A DNA stretch of 64,000 nucleotides from positions 9,637,518 to 9,701,517 of the forward strand of contig NW_004624784.1 in NCBI RefSeq assembly GCF_000247695.1. Direction: 5' to 3'. The notes below the pieces were generated by a model. That model saw only the letters and a program-made list of their open reading frames with translations, was not told where the DNA came from and did no database searches. Numbering within the stretch: the stretch's first letter is position 1; each line of letters opens with the position of its first letter. This document shows, in pieces, positions 22,547 to 32,741 of this stretch. A program made the position numbers and the translations under genes. This DNA is from Heterocephalus glaber (lineage: Eukaryota; Chordata; Mammalia; Rodentia; Bathyergidae).

Positions 22547-22564
22547 CCCCTCCCCTCCCCTCCC
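22547..22564 (-). other. Potential G-quadruplex motif on the minus strand
   Basis: Runs of C4, C4, C4 and C3, each separated by one T, lie on the plus strand. The minus strand therefore has four G runs with single-nucleotide loops, the most stable canonical G4 arrangement. Formation is a prediction. Confidence 0.6.
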
Positions 22565-22817
22565 AAGCAGCAGAATATACCAACAAGATATCTAGATGTG
22601 GTGATTCACCTTCCCAGGCCATTCGCTTCTTGCAATTGGGCCTTTCCAACTAGGTCCTGGGAGCTCTGGGGCTGCAAATATTATGGGCTGGCATTCCAGG
22701 AAGCTCTGGCCAGGGGCTGACCTCCTAGAGCTCATCAGCTTGATAAAATGGAATTAATCCATAATCATCATAGTGACTATGACTTTAGCACCTTTTGTGT
22801 GCCAGCACTTTATACAG

Positions 22818-23100
22818 GTTCTTTTTTTAAATTTTTAAAAAATTTTCTAAGTTCTTTTATTGGTACATTTTAGGTATACAATTAGTTTACATTTATCATT
22901 GGATGTTTGTACCTGTACATGATGTATCTTGGTTCTTATTTCTTCCCCATTACCTGTGTGCCCTTCAGCCCCTCCTCCCTTCCCTATTTACACACACATC
23001 ATTTACATTTTTTTTTCTTTTCTCATAGTTTTTCCTTTCCCTCCTTTCCTTTCCCCTTCCTCTCCCTTCACCCCTTCATCTTTGGTATATAGGTTCTTGA
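22818..23100. repeat. Possible rodent L1 3' UTR fragment
   Basis: 'aagttcttttattggtacat', 'aggtatacaattagtttaca' and 'atgatgtatcttggttctta', followed by a C/T-rich stretch ('ctttccctcctttcctttcc'). It resembles L1 3' UTR sequence of non-muroid rodents, but I cannot fix the family or strand. Confidence 0.3.
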
Positions 23101-23344
23101 TTAAGCTGTCATGTGAAGATTAGAAAGCACATTTTAAGGAAGGATATGAGGCTACATGCCAAGACCATACCACCAATGAAACAGAGATCCCCAAAGCCGT
23201 GTCTGGCCACTAGCTACTACAGAACTTCATGCTGAGGGGCTTGACCATTAACCTCAGGAAGATCTCCCAGTTGGCATGGCACACCTGGAAGGAAGTCTGG
23301 TCACCCGTGGCAGAGGCAGACATCCCTGTAGTAAGGGAGATTTT

Positions 23345-23435
23345 CTTTGGGTGTGTGTGGTGCTGGGGATCCAACTCGGGACCTTGCGCTTGCAAGGCAG
23401 GTGGCAGAACCACTGGGCTAAATCCCTGGCCCAAT
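23345..23435 (-). repeat. ID SINE, antisense
   Basis: Plus strand reads 'ggtgctggggatccaactcg', 'ggaccttgcgcttgcaaggc', 'ggtggcagaaccactgggct' and 'aaatccctggccc'. It is a well-preserved copy and creates the frames around 23210-23489. Confidence 0.9.
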
Positions 23436-24354
23436 AAGGGAGGTTTTTTGAGCCTTTCCACTGATTATCATGATACCTTCATTGCCTAGTCAGTAGAAGT
23501 TGGCAAGGAAAGAAAGACATTCAAAGCTGTGGTCAGATCAGCCCCTTAATCTCTTAGGCTTCAGAAAGATTTCTGTATTTGCAATGAACTTATTGTCATA
23601 CTTGCATTTATTCAAAATAATTCACCTTAAATCAGTTCATACCGCGTGGTTACCTTTTGGGTGGCCAGTAGGAAGATAACTGATAAAATTGGCTATGAGT
23701 GATGATGGGAGCAGACTAGAGAGGTCCCTTTTCCTTGACCTCCCAGGAAAGAGTGAGCTGACCCCTGTCTTTCCTTGTAACTTGGTTTGTATCAAGGCTT
23801 TTTGGTGGGACACAGTGATTAGTGGTGTCTATCTTTCCTTACCTTCCATGCTCCAGAGAAAGTCTGCTGAATGAAGACTTGTCAGAGTGCACATCTTTTC
23901 TGAGGAGGTATCAGCCATTTACCAGCTCAGCAGTGGGAAGTTGACTTCCAGAGATCAGGAAACCAGTTGGGCTCTACCAAGTGACTCCCTTGTTTGTGGC
24001 TTTCTCCACTCTAACTTTGATTGGGGACCCTGCACCTTGCTTCATTCATCTCCCATCTTGCAGGGAGGCATTTCCCCACTGTAAACTCAGCCTCAGCTCT
24101 CCTTGAGCCCTATCCTGGGCCAGCCCCCAGGGCCAGTCCACAAGGTTGGTGGGTTTCCATTCAGTGGCATCTACTACCTACAGCCCCTTTTCCTCTTTCC
24201 TGAATCTGCGTTTCTCACAGAAACTGGTTCTGTATGTTTTTCATTTTGTTGATAAGGGAGAGAGAGCATGAACACAAGCCTGCCTGCCTCCTCTCCTGGA
24301 GTACACAGCTCCTTGAGGGAAGGAACACGCAGTGCTAGCCTTTGGAATTGGCAG

Positions 24355-24600
24355 CCAGTGTGCTGTTCTCTGTCTGATAAGAGGTACTGTAAATAAAACT
24401 GTACACCATGGCCTGTTGTAAAATGCCCTGCGTCTGTACTCATTGTTCTGACAGCTTATGCTTTTTTTGGGTCTGCTGTTTTGGTACACTCTGTACTTCC
24501 TTATGTAAGCAGGCATGCATATCTCATCAGAACATTCAAGATGTTTATTTTAAAATCTCAAGGAATTAAAAAAAAAGAGGGACACACCACTCAACACTAG
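24355..24600. promoter_or_regulatory. Candidate steroid-receptor enhancer with GATA, FOX and C/EBP motifs
   Basis: Repeat-free block. It contains TGATAAG (GATA, 24375-24381), GTAAATA (forkhead, 24389-24395), a TGTTCT half-site (24444-24449) and a full steroid-receptor palindrome GGTACACTCTGTACT (24483-24497). TTATGTAA, a C/EBP-PAR bZIP core, follows three bases later (24501-24508), and another AGAACA half-site is near 24529. The combination of PR/GR, FOX and C/EBP sites is what is known at decidual and glucocorticoid-induced enhancers. Activity on ZBTB16 is inference. Confidence 0.48.
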
Positions 24601-26139
24601 ATGCTGGCAAATACTGCATGTTTTTTTTTCCCCCAGTGATTCCTTTTAAAAAATTTATTATTAGGCTGTAGGGTGGGGAGGGCTTTGAGGAGGGAGGGAT
24701 TTTGAATTATTTTCTTCCCTTATTGGCTTCTGCTTTCCTTCCTTCAGAGAGGCACCATCCCATGTCTGACTGCATTCTGTATCTTCTCTTCCCTTCCTAG
24801 ATGCTTGGGACCCCCAGCCTCATTTCTGGTCAGGAAGGCAAGTAGGGAGAGAGGCTCCATTCTTTGCCAAGAGGGAGAGGCCAGAAGAGGGGGCCCAGGC
24901 TAGGAGCTTCTACTGGATTTCAACTCTGTTGTCATTGGAATCCTGGGATTTAGCTAAAGCTTTATGTTTTACAAAAGCCTTGCAGACTCTTCCTTTGGTT
25001 CCTGTGAGTTGGGGTGGTCCTTAGCCCCCACTCAGAGCCCTCAGACCAACTCTAGTCTCAGTATCTCTGTCTCTTCACCAAACTTTTACCTGCTTTGTAC
25101 TTTCCTCTGTCCTCTAGTCCCTCTTTAACCTTTTGGAGGCACTAAGAAGTCAAGGAAAAAGAGGGAGAAAAATAGAAGTCTGGAAAACCTAAAATGATCA
25201 CACCCCTCCCCAGTGTTGTGCTCTGGATATTTAGGAGCCGAAGAGTGCTGAGGGTGTCTGTCTGTCTGTTTCTTTTAACAACTGGGCTCAATGACTCCTG
25301 GATGGACTTAGTGACAAGGCTGGGGGAGAGTCACTCCCAGCACATCACTGCCAGCCAGTAGAGGGTCCACCCTGGTCTCCTGAGATCTGCTTGGGGACAG
25401 AAAGCTCACTGCATGTACTGGAAGGAGGGGAGAGCACTGGGTAGTGGGGCGGAGGTCTTATTCCAGAGGAAGCAGACAGCCTCACTTTCTAACCTTTCCT
25501 TTCTTCTCCCTCGAGCTTCCTGAGTTCCAGCCAGAGGACTGGCTTAAGGACTATGTCTTAGAGTTTTCAAAAAGTGGCAGCAGAAAAGTCAGAGTATGTA
25601 GAATAAGGACTCTGCCACCCCCTAGGGGACAGCTTGGCAGTGCCCTGCATGGCCACTGCCCCCTTCTCAGCTGCCTGCCTAAGGGCTTCTTGAACAAGCA
25701 TTTAGTGAGCACAAGCTGCATGCCAGGAGGGGAGGCTCTAGGGACTTGCAGAGCACAGGGGAGATGAGAGCCTGCTTTCACAGAGCTTACAGTCAAAGGC
25801 ACAAAGCACAGCCTGGCCTGGGACTGTTGAATGGGGCTCCTGGGGCTTGTCTGGGGAAAGATTTAAGAGCTGGGCTGGTGAATAGCTGCTGGTGCTGTCT
25901 TACTGGTTCTATGACAGACTTTTCTGCTCCTGTCCACAAAACAATCACTTCTAAATTAGAGGGTCAGGGCTGTATGGATGTGTGTGTGCGTGCACGTTGT
26001 GAAATATGTCTTTACAACTGTGACACTCACTTTATACAAAACAAATGGACCCCAAAAAGTGCATTGAATTTCAGTAAAATCAGTCATACTTCAATTGCAC
26101 AAAAGGAACTCTTCTTTGAAGGAATAATGACTAGCAGTG

Positions 26140-26355
26140 ATGGTAGCTGCTATTTACTGATTCTGTATATCTTCCCTCTGTATAGGGCTGAGCACTTCAC
26201 TCACCTTGTCGGGGCCCTCTGAGGGACCTACTCTTGCTGTTTCCATTTTACAGATGAGTCAACATACTGAAATCAGGTGACTGGGTGAGGGTCACAACTG
26301 GTGACTAGCTCTACTGGGATTTGAACTTTCCTCTGTCTAACCCAAATCCTAATCC
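26140..26355 (-). repeat. MIR SINE, antisense
   Basis: 'gctgctatttactgattctg', 'tttccattttacagatgagt', 'gggtgagggtcacaactggt' and 'tactgggatttgaactttcc' in the reverse-MIR order. Confidence 0.75.
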
Positions 26356-26679
26356 ACGTTCCACTGCCTCCTGAGGTATAAATACCATCCATGATCTCTT
26401 ACATCTGCAGAGTGCTTTATGATTAACGAGAAGTTTTATACTTATTAATGTTTATTTATCTCCTACCTGCCTCACAGCAGCCTTGGTAGAACAGATAGCT
26501 ATGGTCCATCCCCAGTTTGAGCAGTGAGCAGTGTACGGGGCCCAATTCTCCCAGCTGTAGATGCTGTGCTTGTCTTCCTTGTTCACTGGACTGTGTGATT
26601 GATAGTAAGGATAGCATGGGGCCAGCTCACTTTATCTCCTTGCCATTTGGCCCCTGCTCTTTAATTTCCTTTCCACCAT

Positions 26680-27125
26680 CTATCCCTTTCTAGACCCTAT
26701 CTCCCTACCTTCCTCTCACCAACTCCGTTCCATCCGACTGGCCTCTTCACTCTCACTTTGCCTGGAGTGGCCAGTCCCAGATCGTGGCCTTGCTTCTTAC
26801 TGCCCACTTTCCTCCAGCTCTCTGCCCAGATGCTGGCAGCTTCAGGTGCTCTGTCTTTATGCAATTTATCTCTTCTTTTTTTTTTTGGTACCGGGGATGG
26901 AACTCAGGTCCTTGTGCTTGTGCAGCAGGCGGCGAAACCACTAAGCTAAATCCCCGGCCCCAATTTATCTTTTCTTATCACTTATCACCACCTGGCCTGT
27001 TTTATATTAACCTACTTAAAAAAAAATCTTCCTTCCCCTCTCAAATGTAAGCCTCATGAGGGCAGATATTTTGTCTCTTTTATTTATATACTGTGATCTG
27101 CCTCCTGGCAGACAGTTAGTGGCCA
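26680..27125 (+). repeat. L2 LINE 3' fragment, split by an ID SINE
   Basis: Sense L2 landmarks: 'actggcctcttcactctcac', 'cactttcctccagctctctg', and after the ID insertion 'cacctggcctgttttatatt', 'ctcaaatgtaagcctcatga', 'gggcagatattttgtctct'. The ID at 26870-26961 interrupts it, showing the order of insertion. Confidence 0.6.
26870..26961 (-). repeat. ID SINE, antisense, inserted into L2
   Basis: An intact-looking reverse ID: T tract, then 'ggtaccggggatggaactca', 'ggtccttgtgcttgtgcagc', 'aggcggcgaaaccactaagc' and 'taaatccccggcccc'. The flanking words 'caatttatcttt' and 'gcaatttatctctt' look like a target-site duplication. Confidence 0.9.
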
Positions 27126-27319
27126 TCCAAAACCCAGCCGCTGCGTGCAGGAAAGATGTGGTGATCATAGTCTGTGGGCCATGTCACTGGGGTTCTCCCT
27201 GCTCCAGGATGAGCCCCAGGAAATTCTGTGGGGTAAATGTTTCTGCTAGGTCCATGTGCACCTGTCGTGCTCAGCTGGCATGACCTCCTCTCTTCTTCCA
27301 CCCCTCCACTGATGCTTTA

Positions 27320-27620
27320 TAAATATATTGGAGGCTGAATGATGTCCCTCTAATGCATTTTGGGAATAGCCACGTGGGTTATACTCACTTGAGTTGCTTT
27401 GAATCCAAGCCTGACATCATACTGAAGGTGGCAGCGAGCAACATATGCACAGTAAACAGGCAGAGGCTGTCTTATTGATTAACAGATGAGGCCCCTATTA
27501 TCGATCAAAGCTTGGCAAGGAAATTTATCACTTTTAATTTCAGGGCTGCCAAATATTTCTGCCTCTGAGCCAGCCATTCAAGAAACAATTTAAAGGCACA
27601 AGCCTCCTTGGGAGAGCAGA
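27320..27620. promoter_or_regulatory. Candidate conserved non-coding element
   Basis: Repeat-free block with ATTGATTAAC (about 27474), ATCGAT (ONECUT-like, 27500-27505) overlapping ATCAAAG (TCF/LEF-like, 27504-27510), CTTTTAATTTC (27532), CACGTG (E-box, 27371-27376) and retained CpGs. The ONECUT/TCF overlap and dense AT-rich motifs are enhancer-like. Conservation not tested. Confidence 0.42.
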
Positions 27621-28199
27621 TTTCGTCTGGCACTCTCTGCTTGGCTCTTGGGTCCATGGAACCCCCTGGCTTTGCTCTTTTGCTCAACCCGGAGAGTTGG
27701 GGGGGTTGTCAGAGTCTCTCTGGGTGGGGCTGGGGGAGTACTGGGCTTTGTGAATGGGGGCCAATGTCTGTGGCATCAGTGTGTAATGAGGAGCCTGACC
27801 TGCAGAGTCCCTGAGGACAGGGACTTTCACACACTGAGCTCAATTTCGTGACTTCATTGAGTGGGGTGGAGTGGGGAGTTGTTGAAGGCAACCAGATGTG
27901 GTCAGGCTTGGGCCAAGCCAGCAACCTTTACTAAATCCTGTGTGCTTATCTGTTTGTATCTTCATCTGAATTCGCCTGATGGTACACATCCGCCCTTCAT
28001 TTGGTACCTGCCCTTCTTCCTTTCTCTCGGCTTCTCAGTCATTAAGGTGAGACGCTCCTACAGCCCACATGATGACAGTTTCTAAGAACCCCCCACATCA
28101 CATCCGTTTGAAGCCTGCAGCTCTGGGCTTCACACTTGATTGCAGGCCTCCCCCATGCTGGCCAGGCCCACAAGGCCCCCTCCTCTCCCAGTTTTCTGG

Positions 28200-28320
28200 A
28201 GGGAGCCATGAGAATGGAGACGAACCAAAGAAAGAAATGCAATTAAAATCAGATCCCTTACAGATCCACAGAAAATCATTGATGGCTAATGATTTGGGGC
28301 TAGGGGGAGCAACTCATTGC
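28200..28320. promoter_or_regulatory. Candidate small conserved block
   Basis: Contains GCAATTAAAATCAGATC (28238) and GAAAATCATTGATGGCTAATGATTTG (PBX/MEIS-like TGAT words and TAAT, 28270-28295). No repeat seen. Weak case based on motif density. Confidence 0.28.
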
Positions 28321-29074
28321 TAGAGAGCTGTGTTCATCTGGTCCCGGCTCCCCTGGTCTGGCCTGCTCTGTTTTTGGAGGTATGTCTGCATTTCCAGTGC
28401 AGAGGGATGAAAGTAGTCCTAGCTGCCACTCTGTGGACACAGACACTGGTTTGCCATCATCCTTGGTAGGAATTTTCTTGGCTTTTGTTGAAAGCTCTGT
28501 AAGCTGTGTATCAGGTGCTTGGCCTGAGGATATCCTGCAGCTTTAAGGGACACCCAGAGGTCATCATGGGATTCTTCCTGCCTCCGAGTGAAATTCAACC
28601 CCAGCCACCTAAGACAAGTGACAATATTTATTTTTAACTCTCTTTAGGAAAAGCAGTTTCATACCTTCCCAGGAGTGCTTTATCAGTTCTTTATTCAGTC
28701 AGTGAACTTTTATTTATTGAGGACCCACTAGTGTATATCCTGTTCCTCATTTGGAATATGGGTGTCAGTGAGAAAGATGAGGTTGATGGCCTCATACTGC
28801 AGGTTCTTCATACTCTTACCTAGCAAGACCTGTTCTTTGGTGTTTAAGTCTTTGTATTTTGAGGTATATTCCTGGATTACATGCTAATAGTTCAAACTTT
28901 TTTTAAAAAGTAGCTGGAACCATTTTTCCAAACATAGTTTTACACAAAACCTTGATGTAGGAGATAAGTAAGCTAGATTTTCATTTTTTTGCGTTGAAGA
29001 AAGGGAAGTCAGACTTCATCTTCTTACCCATAAAGTAGCTTTGCTGATGGATTCCCCAAGGAGGCTGAAGGTAT

Positions 29075-29300
29075 AGGAATTGAAAACAAAGGCTCTAATG
29101 TCAAGCTACCTGGGTTTGAATCCACTTCTACAATTAACCACAGTGTGGCATTGGGCAAGTACTTGTTCTCTCTGAGCCAGGCCTTTACTCATCTGCTAAG
29201 TAAAAACTATATGTATTTCAAATAGTTGTTGTTAGGATTACATGAAATGTTGTGTATTAAACACTTGGCATCTTGCCTGGTATATCATAAAGCCTCAGGA
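29075..29300 (+). repeat. MIR SINE, near full length
   Basis: 'aggctctaatgtcaagctac', 'ctgggtttgaatccacttct', 'ggcattgggcaagtacttgt', 'tgttgttaggattacatgaa' and 'acttggcatcttgcctggta' follow MIR from the 5' half to the tail. Confidence 0.82.
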
Positions 29301-29989
29301 AACCTGAGGTGGTTTGAAAACAGCATTAGCAGCCACAACAACTATGTGTAAAAGGTAGTTCCAACTCTTATGAGGCATCAGTGCATAACAAACACACAGG
29401 CATGAGTAAGGAAGTGCTCCCACATATGGAAAGGAACAAAACAGTAGTAGCAGGTTGGAAAGAGCAGAGCAGAGTAGTGAGGGGATGGAGTGCTCAATGT
29501 ATGCATACTCTGGTCTTGACTGTGGAACAGGACTGGGATAGACAGAGGAATGAGAAGGACATTGCTCAAGCACAGATACTCAGGGGTCACTGAGTAGTAG
29601 TACCCAGAGAGGGTGATGAGACCAACCTGCCTATGGGGCGCCAGCGCCCTGGGGCAGGTTATGGAAGGCCTGGAAGCCACATAGAGGCAGTCAGAATTAG
29701 TACAGATCGCCAGCCATTGTACCCTTGTGAGTAAGGATGTGGGTAAAATCCAGTGGCCTTCAAGGAACCTACGTCTGTCAGGTAGGGCAGGGGTGGCTGG
29801 TGGTATGGAAACCATTCTTGAGTACTTCAGTATGCTGGGCTTGAGGCAGGAAGGGCCTGGAGGGACAGTAACTGTCCACAGGCATGGAAAAGCTACATCT
29901 AGAGGACATCTTGAAGGAACAGTTCTAAGGCTTCAAACAGGTGACTCCTAGGTGAGATAACATATTAGAACCTTTAAGACTTAGCCTCT

Positions 29990-30082
29990 GGGGCCGAGGA
30001 TTTAGCTCAGTGGTTTCGCTGCCTGCTGTGTAAGTGCAAGAACCCGAGTTCAATCCCTGGCACCAAAAAAAAAAAAAAAAAA
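29990..30082 (+). repeat. ID SINE, sense, with intact RNA polymerase III boxes
   Basis: A tRNA-derived ID element starting GGGGCC with A box TAGCTCAGTGG (30003-30013), B box GAGTTCAATCC (30046-30056) and a terminal A run (30065-30082). Body length and box spacing match the family. It lies 1.1 kb upstream of the finger-3 exon, in the same orientation as the gene. It is the only sense full-length monomeric ID copy in the window. Transcription is possible but not shown. Confidence 0.92.
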
Positions 30083-30214
30083 TAGACAGCCACTGGTAAA
30101 AAGTACTATTTCATATTGAGGTGGTGATGTTATCATGTTGAGCTTTGTAAATACTGTTTCTCAGTTGCATTAGGATTAAATTGCATCAATTTGATTTTGT
30201 TTGTTCTGCAAATA

Positions 30215-30800
30215 TGTAGAGTCATAGGTTTCTGCCATGTGCCAGGCAGATGCAGCTGTGCACAAAATGACATGGTCTCTGTCGAGAGCTTACAGTGTGG
30301 TGGGAGAGAGACAGGTCCATGGGCATTTAGAATGGAGCCTGATGAGGACCACAATTTGGAACACTACACAGAATACTGAGAACAGACAAAAGGGATCCCA
30401 ACCCAGAAGTAAACAAATAAGTGTCAAAGATGAAGCATAAATGATGAATAGGTGCTCTATCTCTGCCGTAGGGGCCAGAGATGGGGCTCAGAGGAGGACA
30501 TGTGGAAGAGTGTGTAGTCCAGGGCAGTGTAGTCCAGTGTAACTGAGAACAGAGAGCAGGAATGAGGGCTTAGAGATGGAGCAGGAAAGATGACACACCA
30601 ACAAGAGCTTCGTGAGTCCCAGGGAAAGAGTTCAGGCTCCACCCTCCAGCCGGGGAATTATTCAAGGGTGTTAAATGGTTAGGTACAGGTGATGGTTGAG
30701 TTAATTCTGTAAATAGTGAGTCAGAGCCCCTGTGCACAACCAAATGCAGGTAGTACATCAGCAATGCCTCCTTTCCCATAAAGTATAAGGAAGCAGGGCA
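30215..30800 (+). repeat. Copy of an unnamed ancient interspersed repeat
   Basis: Order of landmarks: 'ctgccatgtgccaggcagat', 'ctgtgcacaaaatgacatgg', 'gagagcttacagtgtggtgg', 'aacaaataagtgtcaaagat', 'gggaaagagttcaggctcca', 'attcaagggtgttaaatggt'. The same series recurs at 32190, 55300 and 61920, so it is one old dispersed family. I do not name it. Confidence 0.5.
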
Positions 30801-31151
30801 TATTTCTCCTTGCTGGTATCACTGATTCCTGTCCATCCTTCATGTAGTGCTGTCTCTTCAGAATGACCCTTCTTCATAGGGGTGCCTCACCTGGACTCCA
30901 TCTTCATTTATCTTAGTTGTGCTGATTTTGTTTCTTTTCTCTGGGAGAGCTCTTGGTAAAGGCATTTGGAGCTCATCTGGATGGGTGGCCACTTACTGAA
31001 GGTGAGTCTGGGCTGGTTGCTGGAGCCATGGATTATCCCTGACTCAGGAGCTTCACAGACTGCTGGTTCACCCCTAGCATACACCTGTGCTGTTCTGACC
31101 TAGGCTCCCCGGACTGTGGATCTAGTGGTAACCTCCTCTCTGTTCTTTCAG

Positions 31152-31238
31152 CGGGTGCCAAAGCCTTCGTCTGTGATCAGTGTGGTGCACAGTTCTCGAA
31201 GGAGGATGCCCTGGAGACACACAGGCAGACCCACACTG
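31152..31238 (+). CDS. ZBTB16: ZBTB16 (PLZF) coding exon 4: zinc finger 3
   Basis: An 87-nt internal coding exon. The acceptor is TTCTTTCAG ending at 31151 and the donor is CACACTG|GTGAGT at 31238/31239, a near-perfect consensus. With the g carried over from 1388 it reads AGAKAFVCDQCGAQ and continues to ETHRQTHT. This encodes one complete C-x2-C-x12-H-x3-H finger, PLZF finger 3, which follows finger 2 directly through the PLZF-specific linker SAGAKAF rather than the canonical TGEKP. Entry and exit phases are both 1 and the length is a multiple of three. Skipping it would delete exactly one finger and keep the frame. Fingers 2 and 3 in PLZF contribute to protein contacts and sit on either side of the region broken in leukaemic fusions (from memory). 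The downstream exons lie beyond the window. Confidence 0.97.
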
Positions 31239-31764
31239 GTGAGTTGCCTGTGATTCCCATTTTCCAGATTTTTCCAGTGTGACAATGCATGGATATGAAG
31301 TACCTGGATGGCATCTTCTTCTTAGCAAATATGATATTCAGTCATTTATTGGGTTGCCGTAAGTGGGGACGGGTTTCTGTCACATATAGTGACTCCTGCC
31401 TATGGGACCCTCTGGATGGGAAATTGCAAGTATGACAGTGCCCCATAAAAACAGCTGTCCTGAATTGGGCCAAGATCTCTACTGCAACAGGCCACAGAGA
31501 TCCTGTCCTCACGGAGGCATGTTGTATGCTCTTGCTGATGCCTTAGAAGTCCCACAAATGGTTAGGATGCCTCAGCACTCCTTTGATGAAACTCTGAAAC
31601 TATTCTGTGGCCCTCTGTGAGGGTTGAGCCATCCTTTAAGAGACATAATCTGAATACAAGTATGATTTGAAGAGTAACTACCAACTGACAGTGATACAGC
31701 TTTACTTGATCCTAAAGCATTGATTTGCCAGCATCCACATCGCCTTATCATTGTAATTATTGTC

Positions 31765-31975
31765 ACCATCAGGATAGCTCACACTTACTGAGTGTTCGCC
31801 GTGTGCCAGGCACTGTTCTCACTGTTTTACATGATCCCACTCGGCCAGTCTGACAGTAACCCTGTGAGGTCGGAGGCTACTCCTGTGCCATAAATGAGGA
31901 AACTGAGGCTCAAAAGGAAAGGTACGTGGTAGGAACAGACATGGCAGAACCTACACTGCAGAGCTCAGGCTGCCA
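31765..31975 (-). repeat. MIR SINE, antisense, near full length
   Basis: 'cttactgagtgttcgccgtg', 'gccaggcactgttctcactg', 'acagtaaccctgtgaggtcg', 'aatgaggaaactgaggctca' in reverse-MIR order, one of the clearest MIR copies in the window. Confidence 0.88.
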
Positions 31976-31984
31976 GCGTTTAAC

Positions 31985-32180
31985 CCTGACTCTGCTACTT
32001 TCCATCTGTGGGACAATTGAGAAGTTCCTGAGATTTCTTTATGTGGATTTCTTGTACTCTTAAAAAAGTAAAACAATAGTAGTGTCTATCTCATAGAGTT
32101 GTTGTAGGAATTAAGTGAAATATTTTATTTAAAGTGCTTTATGGAGTGTTTGGCTCATAGTAATCATTTAGTAAATAGAA
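31985..32180 (+). repeat. MIR SINE
   Basis: 'ctgactctgctactttccat', 'atctcatagagttgttgtag', 'gaattaagtgaaatatttta' and 'gtttggctcatagtaatcat'. It lies head-to-head with the antisense MIR just upstream. Confidence 0.75.
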
Positions 32181-32189
32181 GTAAACATT

Positions 32190-32735
32190 TTAAAAATATT
32201 TATTGAGTTCCTACAATGTGCCTGATGCTGTTTGGACATGTAAGATATAATAACATACAAGATATGCCTGGCCCTCATGGAACTGAGGTTCTAACTGGGA
32301 GATAGAATGGACCAGCAGGTGCATGATATGTCAAGTTATAATAAGCACTATTACAAAAGATAAAAAGACTGAGGGGTAGGAGACAAATGTGACATTTTGG
32401 ATAAAATGATCAGGCAAGAAGGGCTCTTTGAGAAGGTGACATCTGAGCAGGATGATGAGGGGGTGAACTGCTCAGGATTGCTGGGAAAACTGCCTGAGCA
32501 GAGGGAACATGCTCATGTAGGAGCCCTGAGGCCAAGTTGGGCCTGATGTGGTCAAGGAACAGCATGAAGAGCAGTATGGCAGCAAACAGAGAGTGAGTGG
32601 CAGAAGGGGCAAAGTCAGGTGGTCGCTCAACTTTAGGAAGGAATTTGGGGTTTATTCTGTGTGTGGTAAGAGTCTGTTGGAGGTAGAGAAGATATTTGCA
32701 AGTTACATGTTGAGGTGAGGAACTTATGGTAAGAA
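32190..32735 (+). repeat. Copy of the unnamed ancient interspersed repeat
   Basis: 'tattgagttcctacaatgtg', 'tggccctcatggaactgagg', 'gagaaggtgacatctgagca', 'gagggaacatgctcatgtag', 'gccctgaggccaagttgggc', 'ggaatttggggtttattctg'. Same series as at 30215 and 61920. The minus-strand open frame 32410-32919 lies across it and the following L1 and is not a gene. Confidence 0.6.
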
Positions 32736-32741
32736 AATATA

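Larger units (their letters stand above)
1389..31151 (+). other. ZBTB16: ZBTB16 intron 3 (29.8 kb)
   Basis: The intron separates the finger-2 exon from the finger-3 exon. It starts GTAGGC and ends in a pyrimidine tract with TTTCAG at 31146-31151. Splice phase is 1: one base of the alanine codon lies upstream and two downstream. It contains MIR, L2, ID and B1 repeats, a hAT-type element, palindromic DNA elements and several repeat-free candidate enhancers listed separately. In the stretches 4000-5450, 5850-7550, 9000-9950, 13600-15050, 15850-17200 and 24600-25650 I see ordinary unique or too-decayed intronic DNA without a feature I can name. In human, ZBTB16-RARA breakpoints of t(11;17) acute promyelocytic leukaemia fall in this part of the gene, leaving the first fingers on the fusion (established knowledge, from memory). 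Confidence 0.9.

Noticed and set aside
29990..30082. tRNA gene
   Set aside because: A and B boxes are present, but the body is the ID SINE with a poly-A tail and no closed acceptor stem.
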